This document shows, in pieces, positions 27,359-34,663 of a stretch of 64,000 nt of DNA. Below the pieces are notes generated by a model. That model ran no database searches, was not told the origin of the DNA, and saw only the letters and a list, made by a program, of their open reading frames with translations. The translations under genes were made by a program, and so were the position numbers. The stretch is from Caldilineae bacterium. Lineage in GTDB: Bacteria; Chloroflexota; Anaerolineae; Epilineales; Epilineaceae. The DNA is taken from the NCBI GenBank assembly GCA_020634625.1, contig JACKBJ010000014.1, positions 1 through 64,000 on the forward strand. The letters are read 5' to 3'. Every line of letters begins with the position of its first letter. The stretch's first letter is position 1.

Positions 27359-28645
27359 ATGCCAAGCGCCAAGACGCGACCGCTCCGCATCTGCATGATC
27401 AGCGGCGAGTACCCGCCCGACGAGGGCGGCGTGGCCGATTACAGCGCCTGCCTGGTCGAGGCCCTGGCCGCCGAGGGCCTGAACGTGGATGTGCTGACCA
27501 CCCGGCGGCCGGGCCGCGCGCCGATGCCGGTCGACCACGCGGCGCGCCGCTCGGAGGCCGGCGCCGCCGAGCCCCAACCGGCGCCCGGCGCGGCCGCGCC
27601 GGGCCGGGTCTCGGTCTACCGCAGCGTGCGTCACTGGCACCGCGGCGCGCTGCGCGGCCTGGATCGCCTGATCGACCTGACCGGGCCGGACCTGGTGCAC
27701 CTGCAGTACCAGGCGGCGGCCTACGGCATGCACCTCTCGATCCACGGCCTGACCTGGTGGCTCGGCCACCGCCGGTCGATCCCCAGCGCGGTCACCTACC
27801 ACGACCTGCGGGTGCCCTACCTCTTTCCCAAGGCCGGCCGCATGCGGCCCTGGGCGCTGCGCCAGCTGGCCCGCCACGCCGACCTGGCCCTGACCACCAA
27901 CGAGGCCGACCGCGCCGAGCTGGAGCGCTCGGTCGTCGGGCCGCGCCAAGCGCTGGTGCCGATCGGCAGCAACATCGCCGACGCCCCGCCGGCGGGCTAC
28001 GACCGGGCCCGCTTTCGCGGGACGGCCGGCTACGCCGAGGACAGCCTGGTCCTGGCCTACTTCGGCTTCCTGAACGACTCGAAGGGCGGCCTGACCCTGC
28101 TCGAGGCCCTGGACCAGCTCCGCACGGCCGGGCGCGACGCCCGGCTGGTGATGATCGGCGGCGCGGTCGGCGCCAGCGATCCGACCAACGCGCGCTACCT
28201 GGCCGGCTTCGAGGCCGAGGCCGCTCGGCGCGGGCTCGAGGACCGCCTGCGCTGGACCGGGCACCTGCCGGCCGAGGGCGTCTCGGCCTGGCTGCACGCG
28301 GCCGATCTGGTCTGCCTGCCCTATGCGGACGGCGCCTCGTACCGCCGCGGCAGCCTGCTGGCCGCGCTCGCCCACGGCCGCCCGGTGGTGACGACGCTGC
28401 CGGCGCCCGCCGGCGAGGGCGGCCTGCCGGCGCTGGTCGACGGCCGGGCCGCGCGCCTGGTCGCGCCCGGCGCCGGGCCAGCGCTGGCGGCGGCGGTCGG
28501 CCAGATCGCGGACAACCCCGACCTGGCCGCCCGGCTGGGCGAGGGCGCCCGCGAGGTCGCGGCGGCCTTCGGCTGGCAGCAGATCGCGCGCCGGCACGTC
28601 GAGCTGTATCGGGAGATCCTGGCCACGAACGCGCCCTCGGGGTGA
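27359..28645 (+). CDS. Family 4 glycosyltransferase
   Basis: 428 residues from ATG 27359 with a perfect AGGAGG (27347-27352) six bases upstream. GT-B fold: N-terminal ISGEYPPDEGGVADYSACL (Gly-rich acceptor loop), central LVLAYFGFLNDSKGGLTLLEA, then LRWTGHLPAEGVSAWLHAAD and DLVCLPYADGASYRRGSLL in the donor site. Last gene of the operon beginning at 20968. Likely a retaining transferase extending the surface glycan. Confidence 0.85.
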   Translation: MPSAKTRPLRICMISGEYPPDEGGVADYSACLVEALAAEGLNVDVLTTRRPGRAPMPVDHAARRSEAGAAEPQPAPGAAAPGRVSVYRSVRHWHRGALRGLDRLIDLTGPDLVHLQYQAAAYGMHLSIHGLTWWLGHRRSIPSAVTYHDLRVPYLFPKAGRMRPWALRQLARHADLALTTNEADRAELERSVVGPRQALVPIGSNIADAPPAGYDRARFRGTAGYAEDSLVLAYFGFLNDSKGGLTLLEALDQLRTAGRDARLVMIGGAVGASDPTNARYLAGFEAEAARRGLEDRLRWTGHLPAEGVSAWLHAADLVCLPYADGASYRRGSLLAALAHGRPVVTTLPAPAGEGGLPALVDGRAARLVAPGAGPALAAAVGQIADNPDLAARLGEGAREVAAAFGWQQIARRHVELYREILATNAPSG

Positions 28646-28765
28646 GCCCAGGCTCGATCGGCGACGTGGATGCATCGTTGGGGGCCGAGCCGTCGCGGCG
28701 CCGTCGCTTGCGACCGCGCTGCGCTCCCAGGCGCGTGCCCATGGCCGGACCGTCCCGGGGCTCGA

Positions 28766-28819
28766 CTGGTCATCTGACCAGGTTCACGACTGGACAGTCG
28801 CCGGTTGAAACGACCGGCG
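28766..28819. repeat. Three consecutive dyad-symmetric elements
   Basis: CTGGTCA-TC-TGACCAG (28766-28781), CGACTG-GA-CAGTCG (28787-28800) and CGCCGGT-N7-ACCGGCG (28799-28819). The first two have 2-base centres, better suited to protein dimer binding than RNA loops. They sit between the GT4 stop and the small membrane protein start. Confidence 0.55.
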
Positions 28820-28870
28820 ACGCAGGGCATGGTCCGAGTGGTCGCAGCCAGCTCAGGAGGAGGTCAAACC

Positions 28871-29044
28871 ATGGACGCGTCTGAAGATCGAAGGAGTCGA
28901 GGCCCATGGGCGATCGGCGGTTCGCTGCTCATCGGCCTGGGTGCGGGCTTCTTCTTCCTCGAGCAGAATCCGCTGGCCTTCGTCGCCTGCATCTTCGTCG
29001 GTCTGGGCGTCGGGCTCGTGTTGGCGGCGCTGCTCTCGCGCTAG
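28871..29044 (+). CDS. Small two-helix membrane protein
   Basis: 57 residues. ATG 28871 is preceded by a strong purine-rich ribosome site (AGGAGGAGGT, 28855-28864) with six bases spacing, which decides the start. Two hydrophobic segments (about 16-30 and 35-54; FLEQNPLAFVACIFVGLG in between) follow a charged N-terminus (DASEDRRSRG). No family recognised. It is preceded by the dyad cluster, so it is likely a regulated single gene. Confidence 0.6.
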   Translation: MDASEDRRSRGPWAIGGSLLIGLGAGFFFLEQNPLAFVACIFVGLGVGLVLAALLSR

Positions 29045-29144
29045 GACAGGGCAGCGTCGCCTGCGCAAGCCTGCGCGTTCGCCCGTCGGTCGAGCGCCCG
29101 ATTCCGATCTTGTGACCGCGCTGTCCGCATAGGAGGCCTTTCAC

Positions 29145-29393
29145 GTGGACGTCAAGAACTGTGCCTCGGGAAAGAACGAATTCGGTCAGTGGCACATCGC
29201 GTGCAGCGATGTCGCAGCGCCGGCACTCCAGATCTTGCAGGAGTTGAGCTCCACCAACACGGTGTCTCCGCTGGGGATCACGTACTACCAGGCGGCGCGG
29301 TGGATCTGCAGCCATGCGGGCGTCTCATGGACGACCAACGCGCTGGGATTGCCGACAACCTGTGCCGCCTTGCCGGCGGTCGATCCGTTCTGA
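29145..29393 (+). CDS. 82-residue protein of unknown function
   Basis: GTG start at 29145 with AGGAGG at 29131-29136 (eight bases spacing). The product has four cysteines (NCASGK, IACSDV, WICSHA, TTCAAL), no signal peptide or membrane helix, and a lower-GC composition with unusual Ser/Thr/Asn content compared with neighbours. No family recognised. The ribosome site is the main evidence that it is real. It is followed by another set of dyads. Confidence 0.45.
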   Translation: MDVKNCASGKNEFGQWHIACSDVAAPALQILQELSSTNTVSPLGITYYQAARWICSHAGVSWTTNALGLPTTCAALPAVDPF

Positions 29394-29407
29394 TGGTCTG
29401 ACGTCGA

Positions 29408-29479
29408 CCCGTCTCGACGGGCCCATCGCAACCCAAGTCGCTGCGACTTGCTGCGCCGATCGAGGTCCCCGTCGACCTC
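29408..29479. repeat. Second set of three short dyads
   Basis: CCCGTC-TC-GACGGG (29408-29421), AAGTCGC-T-GCGACTT (29435-29449) and GAGGTC-N6-GACCTC (29462-29479), just after the 82-residue gene. No T tract follows. Apart from these dyads I see no gene between 29394 and 29632. Confidence 0.5.
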
Positions 29480-29632
29480 ATGCGCCCTGCACACCGGAAC
29501 CTCGGCATGGGCACCGAACGGAGGTCGGAGGCACCGGCGCCATCCTGTCCGTGCCGTCGCAAGACCCGCCTGCAACCGAGCGGAGCTGCGGCGTCGCTCG
29601 CACGGGCGCGGACGCCGGCCGGCGGCATGCCC

Positions 29633-30043
29633 CTAGGCGCCCTTGGCCTCGACGTGCCGGGCGAAGTTGTCGAGGATGGCCTGCCAGCCCCGGCGCTGCA
29701 TCTCGGGGTCGTTGACCGTCTCGGCGTCGAAGCGCTCGCGCACGCGGGTGCCCTCGGCCGTCTCCTCGAAGTCGATCTCCACGCGGCGGCCGTCGGCCAT
29801 CGCGTACTCGATGCGCTCGGGCTCGACGACCCGCGTGTAGACGCCCCCGAAGTCGAAGCCCATGCTGCCGTCCTTGGCCTCCATGCGCGCCGTGAAGGAA
29901 CCGCCCTCGCGCAGGTCGACCGTGCTGGAGGTGGTGTGCCAGTCGTCGGAGGCCGCGTTCCAGCGGACGATGTCCTCCGGATCGTTCCAGGCGGCCCAGA
30001 CGCGGGGGCGGTCGGCGCGGATGGTGGTCTCGATCTCGATCAT
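29633..30043 (-). CDS. SRPBCC (AHSA1-type) domain protein
   Basis: 136 residues from ATG 30043. START-like/AHSA1 fold of the polyketide-cyclase type: IEIETTIRADRPRVWAAWND, the conserved Trp in DPEDIVRWNAASDDWHT, FDFGGVYTRVVEPERIEY, and the C-terminal helix MQRRGWQAILDNFARHVEA. These proteins bind small hydrophobic ligands; many annotated members have no known function. The DinB-like gene lies upstream on the same strand (175-base gap), a frequent pairing in soil bacteria. Confidence 0.8.
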   Translation of the reverse strand: MIEIETTIRADRPRVWAAWNDPEDIVRWNAASDDWHTTSSTVDLREGGSFTARMEAKDGSMGFDFGGVYTRVVEPERIEYAMADGRRVEIDFEETAEGTRVRERFDAETVNDPEMQRRGWQAILDNFARHVEAKGA

Positions 30044-30217
30044 CGTCGCATCCTCGGGGCGGGGGAGCGCGCCGCTCGTCCGAGCATGGCGCGCGGGTGG
30101 ATCGCAGCCGCCGGGCCGGCTCCTGCCGGCAGCCGTCGCGCCGCCAGCCGGGCAGCGTCGCAAAGTCTATCCACCGGGCGCGGGCTGTCCACCTTTGGCC
30201 GGGGCGGCGCTCGGCGC

Positions 30218-30706
30218 TCAGCGCGCCAGGCCGTCGAAGTAGGTCCAGGCATCCAGCTCGGGCGGCTGGATGCCCAGCTGGGTCAGGATGGCCATGATCT
30301 GGGCCCGGTGCTCCGTGGCATGGTTGATCGCCTGCGTGAGCAGGATGGTCTTGGGCACCTGCCGCGGCTCGCCGTCCCAGTCGATCTCGACGGCATCGCC
30401 GGCCTCGACCCTGGCCGCCCAGGCGATCAGCCCCGCGCCGGTCTCGTCCAACGAGGCCCGCATCTCCTCGAGCGACGGGGGCGGCGCGCCCTCGGGATGC
30501 GTGTAGCGCTCGCCGCTGCGAATGCGCGAGAGGTAGGAGCGCTCGGCCAGCATCATGTGCCGCAGGGTGTCGCGGATCGTGCCGTAGGTGCCCAACAGGC
30601 CCTGGTCGAGCTGCGCGTCGCTCAGCGGCAGGCAGCCATCGACGATGCGCAGGTTGGCCCAGCGATGGTGTCGGAACAGGGTCTCGAGCGTGTCGCCAGC
30701 GTGCAT
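30218..30706 (-). CDS. DinB-family four-helix protein
   Basis: 162 residues. Start ATG 30706 is fixed by AAGGAGG eight bases upstream. DinB/YfiT-like metal-binding bundle: LFRHHRWANLRIVDGC (first His), DTLRHMMLAERSYLSRI (second) and AINHATEHRAQIMAIL (His triad end). Members are thiol or small-molecule transferases or of unknown role. It is likely transcribed with the SRPBCC gene downstream. The 22-bp palindromic array begins 200 bases upstream of its start. Confidence 0.8.
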   Translation of the reverse strand: MHAGDTLETLFRHHRWANLRIVDGCLPLSDAQLDQGLLGTYGTIRDTLRHMMLAERSYLSRIRSGERYTHPEGAPPPSLEEMRASLDETGAGLIAWAARVEAGDAVEIDWDGEPRQVPKTILLTQAINHATEHRAQIMAILTQLGIQPPELDAWTYFDGLAR

Positions 30707-30905
30707 GTCCTCGCCTCCTTCGGCTTCGGGTCCAGCGCTCGGGTCGAGCGGGGCCGAAACGCTATCCGCGATGCGCCGGTCCGGCAAGCCATGCGCCAGG
30801 TCGAGCCTGGATGGCCGCCTCCACCAGCCCGCCGGCGATCCCATGGCGACGCGTCGGGAAACGACGGCGGGCTGTGGGTCGGGCCCCGGAAGGATCCTCG
30901 ACCAT

Positions 30906-31026
30906 GTCGCTAGCGGCTCTCCGCGACGTCGCTAGCGATTCCCCGCAACATCGCTAGCGACGTTCCACAAAGTCACTAGCGACTCGCGGCAACGTCGCTA
31001 GCGACTTTCCACCAAGTCACAAGTGA
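30906..31026. repeat. Six 22-bp tandem repeats each carrying a TCGCTAGCGA palindrome
   Basis: Cores at 30906, 30928, 30950, 30972, 30994 and 31016, spaced by exactly 22 bases: GTCGCTAGCGG, GTCGCTAGCGA, ATCGCTAGCGA, GTCACTAGCGA, GTCGCTAGCGA, GTCACAAGTGA. The 11-base linkers are similar but more variable (consensus roughly cTcTCCgCaac). The region from 30707 to 31168 holds nothing else that I can identify. Confidence 0.85.
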
Positions 31027-31168
31027 CTCTCGGCCACATTGAAGTTCCCCCAAGTCCGTGGACACCTGTGCGCTTTCCTCCCAACTCACCTCGAGGGGCA
31101 ATGTGCTAGAACACCGTTCTTTGCCGCTGGCGGGATAGCAGCAGTGCACGACCATCACGGTTGCGGGG

Positions 31169-31396
31169 ATGCCCCCGACGAATAACTTGACGCAGCGACG
31201 TCGCCGCCATGCGGTGATCTGGCGGAAGAAGAGATTGGGGAGCGACTCGGAGGCCGGACTTCGAGTCGTGAAGCGCATCATGTCGGTCGTCACCACGCTC
31301 AATATGCAGGCGCGGCCAATCTTCGAGTTTCTCGTCGAGACAAGGGAGGCTTACATCCGTGGATCACATCCGCCGTCGCTCTGTCCCACTACGTGA
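31169..31396 (+). pseudogene. IS66-family transposase C-terminal remnant
   Basis: The frame encodes PPTNNLTQRRRRHAVIWRKK, then SEAGLRVVKRIMSVVTTLN and FEFLVETREAYIRG, matching the IS66 transposase end (typically 'DPTNNxAERALRHAVIWRK...SEAGSRFVERxLTV'). Everything upstream of the PTNN motif, including the catalytic core, is absent. It ends PPSLCPTT and stop, in the conserved 28-bp terminal segment 31371-31398. Confidence 0.75.
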
Positions 31397-31398
31397 AC
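31371..31398 (+). repeat. Left copy of a 28-bp inverted repeat
   Basis: Inverse complement of 32600-32627 with a single mismatch (27 of 28); contains GCTCTGTCCCACTACGTGAA. It bounds the 1.2-kb segment containing the lipoprotein gene. Related 22-bp copy at 62048-62069. Confidence 0.8.
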
Positions 31399-31575
31399 CA
31401 CAGACTACTGGGGCTGGTAATTGCTGTGGGGGTAGGTCAACCAGGTCATCAATGAACGACGTCGTCAGCAGGAGAACAACTCATGAAGCAACTGATCTTG
31501 AACACGCATGCAAGGGGCCGCTGTACAGCCTTGCCCTCTGCACGTGATACGATCCATACCAACCACGTGCGCGGC

Positions 31576-32319
31576 ATGAAGCTCGACCGTCGAGCGCGGC
31601 GCCGGGGCGCTGGAAATCGCCAATGGCTCGCTGTCCTGCCGCTGCTCCTGCTTGCCTCCGCCTGCCTGGGCCTGCGGCCGGCAGGAGTCCTTCCTGCGGA
31701 TCTCGAGGTCGAAGGCCTGATTCCGGAGCCCGACGCCGACTGCGATCGCTTCAAGGCCAAGCACATCACGATCTCTACCGGCGACGCCTTCGAGCAGCCA
31801 TCGCTCGACTCGCGGGTTCAATCGGCCGACGAGGTCGCGCGAGCGAGGATCGAGGCGGTGCTGCCGGCCCGCTACTTTTCCGTGGACGGCCCAGACGACG
31901 GCACCGGGAGTTGGATCTTCCGACCGATCGTGCTCTCCGTGGTCGAGCGCTACAAGGGCGATCCCGAGGTCGCCGGCTACGTCGTCCTTAGGATGGGGGG
32001 CTGTGATCGTCGCCGCGGGATCCGCTTCGAGTCGGAGCCGGAGATCCTGACGGGCGGGTTACGGGACGAGGGGGTCGCCTTCCTGTCCGCGGCGCCGGCG
32101 GACTGGGAGACCGACCCGCCGAACTGGTACCTCCACCTCGAGCACGCTGCCCGACAGCGTTCCTCGGAAAGCGCGCGCTATGCTCCGATGCCGCTGGTGG
32201 ACGACTGGTACCGCTTCGAGGGCGGCAAGGCCACGAGCGCGCTCATGTGGTCCGAGGAGCCGCGGCCGATTGACTCGCTCACGAGCGAACTGCGCCGCTT
32301 GATGCCAGACGAGCGCTAG
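31576..32319 (+). CDS. Predicted lipoprotein of unknown function
   Basis: 247 residues from ATG 31576; an upstream in-frame start at 31483 would add 31 residues before the signal. Basic n-region (KLDRRARRRGAGNRQ), hydrophobic stretch LAVLPLLLLASAC with a lipobox-like end at Cys30. The mature part has two further Cys (DCDRF, GGCDRR), conserved-looking aromatic clusters (GTGSWIFRPIVLSVVERYKG) and no catalytic motif I recognise. It lies alone between inverted transposase remnants, so it is a candidate cargo gene. Confidence 0.65.
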   Translation: MKLDRRARRRGAGNRQWLAVLPLLLLASACLGLRPAGVLPADLEVEGLIPEPDADCDRFKAKHITISTGDAFEQPSLDSRVQSADEVARARIEAVLPARYFSVDGPDDGTGSWIFRPIVLSVVERYKGDPEVAGYVVLRMGGCDRRRGIRFESEPEILTGGLRDEGVAFLSAAPADWETDPPNWYLHLEHAARQRSSESARYAPMPLVDDWYRFEGGKATSALMWSEEPRPIDSLTSELRRLMPDER

Positions 32320-32599
32320 CGAGCGAGCACACCGATGCGAGACTCAGTAGTTCCCGGATTCAGAGGCTGACATCGCTTCTGTGAGGCTACTCCAATGAAT
32401 CCAAGTAACTCTTGGCGTGCATGTTCGCGTGGCCGGCCAGAGCAGCCTCGGTTCAGCCATATCCTTGTGCTCCGGGTAGGTGGCTTGAGGCGCCGAAGAA
32501 CTCAAGAGTCGGCCGCAGCTTTGTCTCGGCGCGAATCAGCATCTGCCTCGGCTCGAAACGGAGGGATTACGTGACCACTGGGTGACAATCGGCGTGCGT
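32320..32599. other. Gene-free stretch with a diverged copy of the terminal repeat
   Basis: Nothing coding is seen. At about 32412-32440 is a diverged direct copy of 32590-32622: both share the pattern GGCGTGC, TGTTC, CGT, CGG and CAGAGC, with mostly transition differences. Confidence 0.4.
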
Positions 32600-32627
32600 G
32601 TTCACGTAGTCGGACAGAGCGACGGCG
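32600..32627 (-). repeat. Right copy of the 28-bp inverted repeat
   Basis: Pairs with 31371-31398 (27 of 28). Its first 22 bases recur exactly at 62048-62069 beside a broken IS5 element. Confidence 0.8.
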
Positions 32628-32755
32628 GCTTTGACCCCCGAACGCTCGCCTCCTGAGCGTGAACGAGGAACTCGACGGTGCCCCGCTGCTGCATCTGTAG
32701 GGTCGCGACGACCGTCAGGATGCAGGCGACGCCCGGCTGCCTGCCGTAGACATCG
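32602..32755 (-). pseudogene. Second IS66-family transposase C-terminal remnant
   Basis: Minus-strand frame reads ACILTVVATLQMQQRGTVEF, then LVHAQEASVRG and PPSLCPTT. It is homologous to the remnant at 31169-31396 but only about half identical over the coding part, while the terminal 28 bp are almost identical. Only the last ~45 residues survive. Confidence 0.65.
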
Positions 32756-32831
32756 TCGCCTGCTGACGCGCACTGAGCCGCTCCAGGTCGTAGACTCGAT
32801 CCCGGAGAGCGAGGCCGTGCTCCGCCAGCGA

Positions 32832-32857
32832 GTGTATCATGGCGCCACGCTACGCGA
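32832..32857 (+). promoter_or_regulatory. Promoter/operator-like element upstream of the antiporter gene
   Basis: TATCAT (32835-32840) followed by GGCGCCACGC. The 26-base block matches 34585-34610 at 24 positions. No clear -35 box here. Start codon of the antiporter is 105 bases downstream. Confidence 0.45.
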
Positions 32858-32909
32858 ATACGAACCTCGTGGCAACTCGGTCGCCGGGGACCACGTGAAC
32901 GGTTGCCAG

Positions 32910-32942
32910 CCCCCCACCCCCAACTCCCAGTCCCCAACCCCC
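32910..32942 (-). other. G-quadruplex-forming motif on the minus strand
   Basis: C tracts of 6, 5, 3, 4 and 5 on the plus strand (32910-32915, 32917-32921, 32926-32928, 32932-32935, 32938-32942) give five G runs with 1-4-base loops on the complement, directly upstream of the antiporter start. Confidence 0.55.
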
Positions 32943-32961
32943 AAGCGAGACGACACCCGCC

Positions 32962-34518
32962 TTGGACATCATCTGGATCGCCGCCGCCTTCGGAGCCGGG
33001 CTGGCCGCCCGAGCGGTGCGCATGCCGACGCTGGTCGGCTACCTGGCCGCCGGCCTCGTTCTGGCGTTGCTGGGCGTCGCGCCCAGCCCGGTCATCGACG
33101 CCGTCGGCGACTTCGGTGTCGTGCTGCTGCTGTTCACCATCGGCCTGCACCTGAGCCTGGGCAGCCTGCTGCAACGCGAGGTCGTGGGCGTCGGCGCGAT
33201 CCACCTGCTGCTGGGCGCCCTGGTCTTCCTGCCGCTGGGCCTCGCCTTCGGGCTCGAGGTGCCGGCCGCCGCGCTCCTGGCCGTCGGCCTCGGCTTCTCG
33301 AGCACCGTCCTCACGGCCAAGTCCCTCGACGCGCGCGGCGAGCTCGACACCTTCCACGGCCGTCTGGCGATCGGCATCCTCGTGCTGCAGGACGTCGTCG
33401 CCGTGGCGCTGCTCGCGGCGGCCGGCTCGGGCGCCCCGAGCCCCTGGGCCATCGCCTTGCTGCTGCTGGTCCCGGCCCGCCCCTGGCTGCGACGGCTGAT
33501 GCGGACCACCGGCCGCGACGAGCTGCTGCTGCTCTTCGGCTTGCTGATGGCCCTGGGCGTGGGCGCGCTCTTCGCGCAGGTCGGTCTCGACGCGAAGCTG
33601 GGCGCCTTGGCCGCCGGCATGCTCCTGGCGGGCGACGAGCGCGCCGAGGAGCTCTACCATCGGCTCTGGGCGCTCAAGGAGGTCTTTCTGGTCGGCTTCT
33701 TCCTCACCGTCGGCCTCGCTGGCCTGCCGGACGCCCGCGGCCTGCTCGGCGTGCTGCTGCTGCTGGGGCTCCTGCCGCTGAAGGGCATCGCCTTCTTCGC
33801 GCTGATGCTGCGCTTCGGCCTGCGCGCCCGCACCGCCTTCCTGGCCAGCGTCTCCCTGACCGCCTACAGCGAGTTCGCGCTCATCGTCGCGGTCGCCGCC
33901 GCGGCCAGCGGCAGGGTCGACCCGGGGGTCGTCGCGGCGCTCGGCCTGCTCGTGGCGCTCTCCTACGCCCTCAACGCCCCCGTGAGCCGCTCGGTCAACG
34001 CGCTCTGGCTGCGCCTCGAGGACCGGCTCAACGCCTGGGAGCGCAACGTCGCGCACCCCGACCACGAGCCGGAGACCCTGGGCGACGCCGACTACGTGGT
34101 GCTGGGCATGGGGCGGGCCGGCAGCGCGGCCTACGACTACCTGGTCGAGCAGGGCGCGCGCCCGATCGGCCTGGACGCCGACCCCGACCAGGTCGAGCGG
34201 CATGCCGTCGAGGGGCGCCGAGTCGTCTACGGCGATGCCAAGGACCCGGAGCTGTGGACCGGGCTGGACCTGTCCAACATCCGCGGCGTGCTGATGGCCA
34301 TCGGCCGTACCCCCGCCGCCGAGGCCGCGGCCTCGAGCACGCTGCGCGCCGAGGGCTACGAGGGCTTCATCGCGGCCTTGATGCAATACGAGGAGAACCG
34401 GGCCGAGCTGGATGCGGCGCGCGTCACGGTCTCCTTCCTGCCCATGGCCCAGGCCGGGCGCGAGCTGGCGCAGGCCTGTCTGGAGCGGGAGGCGCAGCGC
34501 CCTCGGGACCTGGGCTGA
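32962..34518 (+). CDS. Monovalent cation:proton antiporter-2 (KefB/C-like) with TrkA-N domain
   Basis: 518 residues from TTG 32962. The N-terminal ~370 residues form a CPA2 antiporter domain of about 12 helices (MPTLVGYLAAGLVLALLG; FGVVLLLFTIGLHLS; GLGFSSTVLTAKSLDARGEL, typical of the family; AIGILVLQDVVAVALL). Residues ~385-500 form a Rossmann TrkA-N regulatory domain (YVVLGMGRAGSAAYDYL, then LDADPDQVERHAVEGRRVVY). It exchanges K+ or Na+ for H+ across the inner membrane under nucleotide control. The short C-terminus lacks a TrkA-C domain. Confidence 0.88.
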   Translation: MDIIWIAAAFGAGLAARAVRMPTLVGYLAAGLVLALLGVAPSPVIDAVGDFGVVLLLFTIGLHLSLGSLLQREVVGVGAIHLLLGALVFLPLGLAFGLEVPAAALLAVGLGFSSTVLTAKSLDARGELDTFHGRLAIGILVLQDVVAVALLAAAGSGAPSPWAIALLLLVPARPWLRRLMRTTGRDELLLLFGLLMALGVGALFAQVGLDAKLGALAAGMLLAGDERAEELYHRLWALKEVFLVGFFLTVGLAGLPDARGLLGVLLLLGLLPLKGIAFFALMLRFGLRARTAFLASVSLTAYSEFALIVAVAAAASGRVDPGVVAALGLLVALSYALNAPVSRSVNALWLRLEDRLNAWERNVAHPDHEPETLGDADYVVLGMGRAGSAAYDYLVEQGARPIGLDADPDQVERHAVEGRRVVYGDAKDPELWTGLDLSNIRGVLMAIGRTPAAEAAASSTLRAEGYEGFIAALMQYEENRAELDAARVTVSFLPMAQAGRELAQACLEREAQRPRDLG

Positions 34519-34565
34519 CGGCGGCGGCGATCATCCCCGAGCGGCCAGCTCCCGGGCTGGAACGA

Positions 34566-34593
34566 TTGACAGCCCGGCGTACGCGTGTATCGT
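34566..34593 (+). promoter_or_regulatory. Sigma-70-type promoter of the DUF4386 gene
   Basis: Consensus TTGACA (34566-34571), 16-base spacer, TATCGT (34588-34593), immediately followed by the palindrome-bearing block shared with 32832-32857 (GTGGCGCCAC at 34592-34601). Start codon at 34664. Confidence 0.65.
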
Positions 34594-34663
34594 GGCGCCA
34601 CGCAACGCGACGTCGGGCCCGGGCATCTGGACCGCCGGGACCCCCCGCCACAGGAGCGCATCC

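Noticed and set aside
29480..30913. 477-codon plus-strand open frame
   Set aside because: Antisense to the SRPBCC and DinB genes; no family similarity.
30906..31026. CRISPR array
   Set aside because: Period is exactly 22 bases with 11-base linkers that are similar to each other; real spacers are longer and unrelated. No cas gene is present.
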